A DNA stretch of 5,107 bases, taken from assembly GCF_900016645.1 (NCBI RefSeq), contig NZ_CDGJ01000030.1; one strand, written 5' to 3'. The translations under genes and the position numbers were made by a program. How positions within the stretch are numbered: position 1 is the stretch's first letter; each line of letters starts with the position of its first letter. Below, one piece after another: positions 1 to 5,107 of the stretch. This stretch comes from Acididesulfobacillus acetoxydans (GTDB lineage: Bacteria > Bacillota > Desulfitobacteriia > Desulfitobacteriales > Desulfitobacteriaceae). The notes beneath the pieces were generated by a model, which worked only from the letters and a program-made list of their open reading frames with translations, searched no databases and had not been told where the DNA came from.

Positions 1-7
1 GCGATCA

Positions 8-39
8 GAAAGGGGGCAGATTAGGCACCGCCCCCTTTC
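8..39 (-). terminator. Probable operon terminator (strong GC-rich hairpin)
   Basis: GAAAGGGGGC (8-17) and GCCCCCTTTC (30-39) form a perfect 10-bp stem around a 12-base loop, about 50 bases after the binding-protein stop codon. Its position right after the last gene of the operon supports a terminator or mRNA 3'-end stabiliser. The tail on the minus strand is TGATCGC and on the plus strand ATGCACT, so neither side has the usual T-run; true rho-independent activity is uncertain. The symmetric stem could serve a convergent gene to the left as well. Confidence 0.6.
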
Positions 40-51
40 ATGCACTAATAA

Positions 52-67
52 ACGAGATTAGTCTCGC
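52..67 (-). other. Small hairpin just after the last stop codon
   Basis: On the minus strand CGAGA-CTAA-TCTCG forms a 5-bp stem with a 4-base loop (53-66), extendable by one G-T pair, and is followed by TTTATTAG. It could act as a weak terminator or a 3'-end structure, but the stem is short and the T-run is interrupted. Confidence 0.35.
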
Positions 68-89
68 GGATGCTCTTAAGATTGTCTAA

Positions 90-1118
90 TTACTTACTCG
101 CGGGTTCATAACTCGCAAAAACATTGGATGGGTTGTAATACTTTGATGCATTAGTGGATGTAACCAGTGTAGTCCCTGCATCAATGTAGGATGGATATGT
201 CTTCCCATTGATTGCACCAATAGCTGTATCAGCCGCCAGTTTGCCCTCATACTGTGGGTCATTAAGTACAGTTGCATTTGCGTAACCGTCCATAATAGCC
301 TTGATGTCCTCAGTCAAACCGTCAATAGATACTATCTTGACTTTCTTATCAAGATGATACTGCTTTAATACCTGCAGCGCCCCCAATGCCATATCATCGT
401 TATGTGCATAAACCAAACTGACATTGGGATACTTTTGTATTAAATCCTGCATCGCTGCAACTGCCTTAGACCTAATATAATCACAGTATGGACTGTGAAT
501 TATCTTTACCCCTGACTCTGCTCCGACAATCTTGTCAAACCCATCCCGTCGAGCCATCATGACTTTGTCACCTGCTGCACCTTGAATCTCAATAACCAAT
601 CCTTTTGCATGTCCTTGGCCCCCAAGAAGTTTGACTGCTTCTTGTCCTGCTAACTCTCCCATCTTTTCATTATCTCGTCCTACAAATGTTACAATGGGAC
701 CCTCAGCAGGGCGATCAACAGCAATAACCGGTATTTTAGCCTTTTGGGCTGCCGCTAAGGCTGGTGCAATACCTTGCGGATTAACCGGGTCAATTATAAG
801 AGCGTTTACGCCCTTTGTAATCAGGTCTTGCACGTCATTATTCTGCTTTTGAATGTCATTTTCGGCATCCGTAGTAATTACCTGGCCTCCTTTAGCTACA
901 ACCTCCGCCTTTGCCGCGTTTTCTATAGACACGTAAAATGGTGATTGAAGAGTAACTTGACTAAATCCGATAACCAATTTCTTAGAATTACTCGACGTAG
1001 AATTGGTGCCTCCAGAACTGCTTGAATTACTTGCAGGGGTACTAACATTGTTGCCACATCCAACCAATCCCAATAAGAGTGCTACACACGCAATACCCAT
1101 TGTCAGCGTTTTCTTCAT
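90..1118 (-). CDS. Sugar-binding lipoprotein of the CUT2 ABC transporter (RbsB/YtfQ-like)
   Basis: This is the extracellular, membrane-anchored receptor that delivers sugar to the permease. From the ATG at 1118 it has 342 residues; the ATG at 1121 would add one Met. Residues 1-20 are a lipoprotein signal: MKK, a hydrophobic core, then lipobox LVGC with Cys21 to be lipidated. Residues 22-46 are a Ser/Asn/Thr/Gly-rich tether. The type I periplasmic-binding fold starts at KLVIGFSQV (47-55). By eye alignment to E. coli RbsB, pocket positions are Phe61/Tyr62, Asp110, Asp135-Arg136, Arg190, Asn240 (in YAHNDDMALGAL), Asp266 (SIDG) and Asn286. Phrases such as GFSQV, RSK and YAHNDDM also recall the galactofuranose binder YtfQ. 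The DR, Arg, Asn and Asp core suggests a pyranose or furanose sugar, but changed positions prevent a call. It is the last gene, 19 bases after the permease stop, and ends in TAA before two hairpins. Confidence 0.95.
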   Translation of the reverse strand: MKKTLTMGIACVALLLGLVGCGNNVSTPASNSSSSGGTNSTSSNSKKLVIGFSQVTLQSPFYVSIENAAKAEVVAKGGQVITTDAENDIQKQNNDVQDLITKGVNALIIDPVNPQGIAPALAAAQKAKIPVIAVDRPAEGPIVTFVGRDNEKMGELAGQEAVKLLGGQGHAKGLVIEIQGAAGDKVMMARRDGFDKIVGAESGVKIIHSPYCDYIRSKAVAAMQDLIQKYPNVSLVYAHNDDMALGALQVLKQYHLDKKVKIVSIDGLTEDIKAIMDGYANATVLNDPQYEGKLAADTAIGAINGKTYPSYIDAGTTLVTSTNASKYYNPSNVFASYEPASK

Positions 1119-1124
1119 CATTAT

Positions 1125-1133
1125 CCCCCTTTT
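1125..1133 (-). promoter_or_regulatory. Ribosome binding site of the binding lipoprotein
   Basis: AAAAGGGGG lies in the short gap after the permease stop. It is followed by ATA and then ATGATG. Spacing from the G-run is 3 bases to the first ATG (1121) and 6 to the second (1118), so the second fits better. A longer in-frame start at 1154 would overlap the permease and place this site inside the gene, which argues against it. Confidence 0.8.
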
Positions 1134-1137
1134 CAAA

Positions 1138-2106
1138 CTAACTCTTCTCTCCAACGAGGTATTTATTCATCATTAATGCTCCAACAATAATCACCCCCAT
1201 AAAAACAGATTGATAATACGACCCCAAGCCTACTAAATTAAAGATGTTTGTAATGACCGCCATGAGCAAAACGCCTATAAAACTGCCTAATATACCTCCT
1301 TTCCCACCAAACAGACTGGTTCCACCTAGTACCACGGCAGCTATTGCATTCAATTCTACGCCTGTTGCTGCTGTAGGCTGCCCTACAGTCAACCACGACG
1401 CTAACAAAATGCCAGCAAAAGCAGAGAGAATTCCAGATATTGTAAACGCAATGAGGACTACGAAATTGACTTTTATTCCTGAGAGGTAGGAGGCTTCCGG
1501 GTTACCCCCAACCGCATACAAGTTTCTACCGTAGCCTGTGTATTTCGAAATAATCAGTAATACCAAAGTTATAATTATCCATATTGCTCCACTAATTGGA
1601 AACTGTCCAATGGTACCTGTACCAATAAAAGTAAATCCGCTGGAAAGTCCGTAAATTGGCGTCCCGTTAGTCAAAATAAATGTAGCCCCTCTCACTGCCA
1701 CCATTGTGGCAAGGGTAACTATAAATGAAGGTAGTCCTCCGTACGAGCTAAACCAACCATTTATTAGGCCTATGATAGCACCAGCAAAGATAGCAACTAC
1801 AATACTCATAATTACAGGTAAATGTTGAGAAATTAGGATGGTACTTACCATGCCTGAAAAAGCTGCGGTTGACCCGACGGATAAATCAATACCTGCAACG
1901 AGAATAACATAGGTCATTCCCAAAGTAATAATACCAACAACAGAAGATTGTTGAATAATGTTGAACAGATTTGATATAGTAAAAAACTTATTTGACAAAG
2001 AAGAAGCAACTATAATAAATACAATTAATAAAATCGCCAAATTATATTTCTTAAATTGTTCTCTGAGCCGGAGCGTCGCTATTCTAGACTTTATACCTAC
2101 TCCCAT
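1138..2106 (-). CDS. Sugar ABC transporter permease, RbsC-type (CUT2)
   Basis: This is the integral-membrane subunit forming the sugar channel, probably as a homodimer because only one permease gene is present. Its 322 residues fit the family (about 310-350). A short basic N-terminus (residues 1-21) precedes roughly 8-10 hydrophobic segments, the clearest near 22-38, 55-72, 97-118, 125-146, 171-188, 213-237, 270-290 and 298-314. Family motifs visible are VAGIDLSVGS (70-79), the cytoplasmic coupling-type loop GRNLYAVGGNPEA (193-205) and GVELNAIAAVVLGGTSLFGG (249-268). These place it with RbsC, XylH and YtfT/YjfF rather than with maltose-type permeases. The start has an excellent ribosome binding site 7 bases upstream. 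The gene lies 4 bases after the ATPase and ends with TAG just before the binding-protein gene. Substrate is unknown; family and role are confident. Confidence 0.96.
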   Translation of the reverse strand: MGVGIKSRIATLRLREQFKKYNLAILLIVFIIVASSLSNKFFTISNLFNIIQQSSVVGIITLGMTYVILVAGIDLSVGSTAAFSGMVSTILISQHLPVIMSIVVAIFAGAIIGLINGWFSSYGGLPSFIVTLATMVAVRGATFILTNGTPIYGLSSGFTFIGTGTIGQFPISGAIWIIITLVLLIISKYTGYGRNLYAVGGNPEASYLSGIKVNFVVLIAFTISGILSAFAGILLASWLTVGQPTAATGVELNAIAAVVLGGTSLFGGKGGILGSFIGVLLMAVITNIFNLVGLGSYYQSVFMGVIIVGALMMNKYLVGEKS

Positions 2107-2110
2107 CTCT

Positions 2111-3601
2111 CTACCTCCCGACTACCGCTGATTCTAAAATTTTCGCGGAAGCTTCATCTAGGTCTATAAATTCTTTTACAATTTCTCCGTCGTAAAAAAC
2201 CAATATTCGATCGCACAAATGAATAAGTTCCTCATGATCAGATGATGCAACTATAACTGAATTTCCCGAACTAGCAAGTGAATATATAAGCCTATAAATC
2301 TCTTCTTTAGCCCCAATATCAACGCCCTGAGTCGGCTCATCAAGAAGAAAAATGCTCGTTTTCTTTAAAAGCCATTTGGATAAAACTACCTTCTGCTGAT
2401 TCCCTCCGCTAAGATTACCCACCAGTGTATTAGAACTTGACGCCTTAATATTTAGTCTTTTCATCATTCCGCCAACTTGTTTCCTAATGTCGCTTATTCT
2501 GAGGAACCCATATTTCACAAAGTCCCTTGACGGTACGACTGTGGCATTCATCCAGATATTCAAGCCCAAAATAACTCCCTGTAGCTTTCTGTTTTCCGGA
2601 ACAAGTGCCATCCCTTTCTTAATCGCAGCTCGAGGACTTTTGAGCTTGACGGGTTGCCCATTAAGCAAAACACGACCTGATGATGGTTGGTCTATCCCAT
2701 AAAGAACTCGTAATAACTCTGTCCTTCCGGATCCAACTAATCCATAAAGGCCCAAAATCTCGCCGGCGTGTAATTTAATATTGAGTTGTTTAATGACTTT
2801 TGTCGAAATACTCTGTGCCTCAAGGACCGCTCTTTGCGCATCAACTTGGCTATTACGAATGACTTTTTGATTCGACACCTTCTTGCCAATCATCTGAAAC
2901 ACCAGTTCATCATGATTCGTATCAGTAAGACGTTGTGTTGCAACCACTTTTCCATCCCTTAAAACCGTTACCTTGTCCCCAATATCAAACAATTCATTTA
3001 GCCTATGGGTGATGTAAATAATTGATACACCTTTACGCTGTAAATCGCGAATTACCCTGACTAGAGTAGCATATTCTGCACCAGATAATGTCGCGGAAGG
3101 CTCATCCATTACGATTAACTTCGCATCTAGAGCAACTGCTTTAGCCAACTCCACAATCTGGCGGTGACCGATGCTTAAGTTTGAAACAAGTTCCTTCGGA
3201 TAAATTGTCGACATCCCTATCGATTGCAAAACAGATCTAGATTCATTATAAAGATGCCTCCAATTAACAGTCTTAAAGTTGTTGTTTTGTCCGAGAAATA
3301 TGTTTTCAGCTACACTCAGATTGTCTACTAAAGATAGTTCTTGGTGAATAATTGAGATTCCGTTTTGCCGAGCCTCTCTCGGAGACGAAAAATTGACTTT
3401 GTTACCCTTAAAAACAATTTCTCCTGAGTCTCTGGAATAAACACCCGTAAGTATTTTCATCAATGTTGACTTTCCTGCACCGTTAGCGCCAATTAAGCAA
3501 TGTACCTCTCCATAACAAACAGAGAAATCAACGTTGTCAAGCGCTTTCATTCCTGGGAAACATTTGGTTACGCTTTTCATTGACAAAATATCTTTGTTCA
3601 T
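2111..3601 (-). CDS. Sugar ABC transporter ATP-binding protein, RbsA-type double ATPase (CUT2)
   Basis: This is the cytoplasmic ATPase that powers the importer encoded downstream. Its 496 residues match the usual CUT2 ATPase length of about 500, made of two fused nucleotide-binding domains. Domain 1: Walker A GANGAGKST (38-46), Q-loop Gln87 in HQELS, signature LSIGHRQ (142-148), Walker B LIVMDEP (162-168), His199 in ITHR. Domain 2: degenerate Walker A GLVGSGRT (287-294, Arg in place of Lys), canonical signature LSGGNQQK (397-404), Walker B IFLLDEP (417-423), and SSDHEE where the H-loop would be. Canonical Walker A of domain 1 pairs across the dimer with canonical LSGGN of domain 2, so one competent and one degenerate ATP site are expected, as in RbsA-type proteins. 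The start is set by a strong ribosome binding site. The stop TAG lies 4 bases before the permease ATG. Specificity for a given sugar cannot be read from this subunit. Confidence 0.97.
   Translation of the reverse strand: MNKDILSMKSVTKCFPGMKALDNVDFSVCYGEVHCLIGANGAGKSTLMKILTGVYSRDSGEIVFKGNKVNFSSPREARQNGISIIHQELSLVDNLSVAENIFLGQNNNFKTVNWRHLYNESRSVLQSIGMSTIYPKELVSNLSIGHRQIVELAKAVALDAKLIVMDEPSATLSGAEYATLVRVIRDLQRKGVSIIYITHRLNELFDIGDKVTVLRDGKVVATQRLTDTNHDELVFQMIGKKVSNQKVIRNSQVDAQRAVLEAQSISTKVIKQLNIKLHAGEILGLYGLVGSGRTELLRVLYGIDQPSSGRVLLNGQPVKLKSPRAAIKKGMALVPENRKLQGVILGLNIWMNATVVPSRDFVKYGFLRISDIRKQVGGMMKRLNIKASSSNTLVGNLSGGNQQKVVLSKWLLKKTSIFLLDEPTQGVDIGAKEEIYRLIYSLASSGNSVIVASSDHEELIHLCDRILVFYDGEIVKEFIDLDEASAKILESAVVGR
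2114..2119 (-). promoter_or_regulatory. Ribosome binding site of the permease, inside the ATPase gene
   Basis: GGGAGG is formed by the last two sense codons of the ATPase gene (GGG AGG, Gly-Arg) and is followed by its TAG stop. The permease ATG at 2106 lies 7 bases after the motif, an ideal spacing. Ribosomes ending the ATPase would be placed directly at the permease start. Confidence 0.85.
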
Positions 3602-3604
3602 CTT

Positions 3605-3612
3605 CTCCCCCT
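3605..3612 (-). promoter_or_regulatory. Ribosome binding site of the ABC ATPase, overlapping the kinase stop
   Basis: On the minus strand the junction reads TAGGGGGAGAAGATG. The AG of the kinase stop codon starts the Shine-Dalgarno AGGGGGAG, and the ATPase ATG follows 3 bases after it (5 after the G-run). This fixes the ATPase start at 3601 rather than the internal ATG at residue 8, and suggests coupled translation. Confidence 0.85.
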
Positions 3613-5107
3613 AAGTCAGAGAGCCAAAAAGACTTCGATTACGTTCATATAGGTCTTTATATAATCGAAACTTCTCATCAGACAGTTCTTTTAGCTCAGT
3701 ATTAGGATTGTAGACTTTAACTTCCCTCTTTACCTTGTCTGACGCTTCCAAAATACTTCTAAATTTCCCTGCGCCCGTTTGTGCAACAATAGCACAGCCA
3801 AGTAAGCCAGCTTCTGAAAACATCAAAGATTCTAATGTCCTTCCACAAATATCGGATATGATCTGGTTCCAAACGGAGTTTTGTGATGCCCCGCCACAAA
3901 CTATGATTCTTTCAATGCGCTGACCATTTTCCGAGATTGCATCCAATACATTTCTGGTGCCATAGCCTACTGCCTCTAAAATTGCTCTATAAATGTGGAA
4001 CCGTGTATGCTTTAAAGTCAATCCCGTTATTATGCCGGTAGCTAAGGGATCGTTGTATGGATTTCTATTACCTTGCCATCCGTCGAATACAAGCAAACCC
4101 TCACTACCATGCTCGATTTCGTTAACGGCATTCATCAATACCTGGAATTTAACATGTTTGTCTATGTCATTTAGAAATTCTCGCTCAAACCATTGCGTTA
4201 TAGAAGCCCCTGATAGCTGACCACCTTCTATTACCCATCTTTCGGGTAACAAAGCACCATAATATGGCCCCCAAAGTCCGTTTTGTCCAGAAATAGAGGT
4301 TGACGAAATAGCCAGATATACGAAGCTACTTCCCATAACCATAGCCAACTGTCCTTGGTGAAGGGCTCCTGTCCCTATCGCAGCTATATATGCGTCAATC
4401 CCGCCTTGGTATACGGCTAACGTAATTGGCAAGTTTAATTCTGTAGCTGTCTTATGGGACAAATGTCCGATATATCCGGATATTGGAATTACGGCATCGG
4501 GAAGCTTTGTTCGAAAATCGTTAATACCCAATCCGTAAAAAAAATCATCATCCCAATCATTTCGTTGTGAATTGTAATTCCACTTGCAGGTAGCATTGCA
4601 AGTGGATGCAACCCACTGTCCGGTTAGCTTAAAGTTAATCCAGTCAAGTTGTTCAACAATTTTATAACTTCTTTTATAGATATCTGGTTCATTCCGCTTA
4701 AGCCACAATAGCTTAGGAACATACCATTCAGCAGAAACTTGGCCCCCACAATCCATTAGGCCACGATGGTTAACTTTATTAATGTCATCCATTTCAAGTT
4801 TTGACCTAGTGTCCATCCATAAAATAGAGGGGTAAAGAGGTATGCCCTCTTCATCTACAGCCATTACAGTTGATGAAGTAGCACATGCCGTCAGGCCTGC
4901 AATATACTCAGGACTTACATCGGCTTTTTGAAGGCACATAGACAGAGCATTTTTCAATGCTTTCCACCAATCCTCAGGTTTCTGCTCCGCCCAGCCATTC
5001 TTTGGATAAAATGTCTCATAAGGTGATGAAGCAATAGACTTACAATTAAATACGTTGTCAAATAGTCCAACCTTTACGGACTGGGTACCAAAATCTATGC
5101 CTAGAAA
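3611..5107 (-). CDS. FGGY-family carbohydrate kinase, ribulokinase-like subgroup (5' partial)
   Basis: This is probably a cytoplasmic ATP-dependent kinase acting on a pentulose or related sugar or polyol. 498 residues are visible and the reading frame runs off the right edge. The first visible residues, FLGIDFGTQSVKVGLFD, are the N-terminal phosphate-binding motif of the FGGY fold, so only a few residues should be missing; the family is about 500 long. Further motifs (visible numbering) are GWAEQKPEDWW near 38-48, ILWMDTR near 95-101, GGIDAY near 235-240 whose Asp238 matches the catalytic base of xylulokinase, WGPYY near 279-283, EGGQLSG near 294-300, GNRNPYNDP near 346-354 and the C-terminal CGGASQNSVWNQ near 404-415. 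The GNRNP and WGPYY...EGGQ blocks recall ribulokinase/pentulokinases (AraB, eukaryotic FGGY) more than classic xylulokinase. The stop is TAG. It lies 9 bases before a CUT2 ATPase gene, so it should act on the imported sugar or a derivative. Family is near certain; substrate is not. Confidence 0.9.
   Translation of the reverse strand, partial: FLGIDFGTQSVKVGLFDNVFNCKSIASSPYETFYPKNGWAEQKPEDWWKALKNALSMCLQKADVSPEYIAGLTACATSSTVMAVDEEGIPLYPSILWMDTRSKLEMDDINKVNHRGLMDCGGQVSAEWYVPKLLWLKRNEPDIYKRSYKIVEQLDWINFKLTGQWVASTCNATCKWNYNSQRNDWDDDFFYGLGINDFRTKLPDAVIPISGYIGHLSHKTATELNLPITLAVYQGGIDAYIAAIGTGALHQGQLAMVMGSSFVYLAISSTSISGQNGLWGPYYGALLPERWVIEGGQLSGASITQWFEREFLNDIDKHVKFQVLMNAVNEIEHGSEGLLVFDGWQGNRNPYNDPLATGIITGLTLKHTRFHIYRAILEAVGYGTRNVLDAISENGQRIERIIVCGGASQNSVWNQIISDICGRTLESLMFSEAGLLGCAIVAQTGAGKFRSILEASDKVKREVKVYNPNTELKELSDEKFRLYKDLYERNRSLFGSLT
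4579..4606. repeat. Perfect 10-bp inverted repeat inside the kinase gene
   Basis: TCCACTTGCA (4579-4588) and TGCAAGTGGA (4597-4606) are exact reverse complements separated by 8 bases. In the kinase message this can form a 10-bp hairpin over the codons for the STCNATCKW stretch, about one third into the gene. No U-run follows it, so it is not an obvious terminator. It may be chance or an mRNA structure. Confidence 0.5.

Noticed and set aside
86..277. A 63-codon minus-strand frame at 86-277
   Set aside because: It lies inside the 3' part of the binding-protein gene in another frame and its Met/His-rich product matches nothing recognisable.
631..852. Plus-strand open frames at 631-852, 1244-1489, 2487-2702, 3735-3923 and 3993-4220
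   Set aside because: Each lies wholly inside a well-supported minus-strand gene, none has a recognisable domain, and their compositions look like antisense translations of the real genes.
90..1154. Longer start of the binding protein at 1154
   Set aside because: It would add 12 residues before a textbook lipoprotein signal, overlap the permease end, and place the good ribosome binding site inside the coding sequence.
1371..1388. 7-bp hairpin CTGTAGG/CCTACAG in the permease gene
   Set aside because: Stems of this length are expected several times by chance in 5 kb, and it falls in a conserved protein stretch.
1440..1454. Second catabolite-element-like match (TTGTAAACGCAATGA) in the permease gene
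   Set aside because: It misses a conserved C of the relaxed consensus and lies deep in coding sequence far from any start of transcription.
4472..4483. 12-bp palindrome ATATCCGGATAT in the kinase gene
   Set aside because: About one such palindrome is expected by chance in a window this long, and it sits in ordinary coding sequence.
3611..4957. Kinase starting at the TTG at 4957
   Set aside because: The reading frame continues upstream without a stop to the window edge and encodes the essential GIDFGTQS motif and GWAEQKPEDWW, so the true start lies just beyond 5107.
3611..5107. AI-2 (Lsr) system: LsrK-like FGGY kinase beside a CUT2 importer
   Set aside because: LsrK carries a GGGDVQ-type catalytic motif and Lsr importers have two permease genes. 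Here the motif is GGIDAY, there is one permease, and the GNRNPYNDP and WGPYY blocks point to ribulokinase-like enzymes.

Overview
The window is one tight transcription unit read entirely on the minus strand. In transcription order it holds an FGGY-family sugar kinase (ribulokinase-like subgroup, only the extreme N-terminus cut off by the window's right edge), a two-domain sugar ABC ATPase (RbsA type), a single integral-membrane permease (RbsC type) and a lipid-anchored sugar-binding protein (RbsB/YtfQ type). This is a complete CUT2 (ribose/xylose/galactofuranose class) importer behind the kinase that presumably phosphorylates the imported sugar or its keto form. After the binding-protein gene, about 90 bases at the left edge hold two hairpins, the stronger probably the operon terminator. 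Neither the operon promoter nor a regulator gene is in the window.

The organism looks like a Gram-positive of the Bacillota (Firmicutes). The binding protein has a short lipoprotein signal with an LVGC lipobox and a Ser/Asn/Thr/Gly-rich tether instead of a periplasmic signal peptide. Every visible ribosome binding site is G-rich and strong. Base composition looks low to moderate in GC (low-to-mid 40s percent, judged by eye). Genus cannot be decided from this stretch.

Layout: about 1-89, 3' untranslated region with hairpins; 90-1118, binding lipoprotein; 1138-2106, permease; 2111-3601, ATPase; 3611-5107, kinase (5' partial). Gaps between genes are 19 (16 to the alternative ATG), 4 and 9 bases. 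Two of the three internal ribosome binding sites overlap or lie inside the end of the upstream gene, so translational coupling is likely. The lipoprotein captures the sugar outside the membrane, the permease dimer passes it, the double ATPase powers transport, and the kinase traps it for catabolism. The sugar cannot be named from sequence: the kinase resembles ribulokinase/pentulokinases, and the binding pocket resembles RbsB but with changed polar residues.

I find no exotic defence, mobile or RNA system. The points worth a second look are the unassigned substrate, a perfect 10-bp inverted repeat inside the kinase gene, a repeated AGATTAG/CTAAT element in the 3' region, and a CcpA-site-like sequence early in the ATPase gene.
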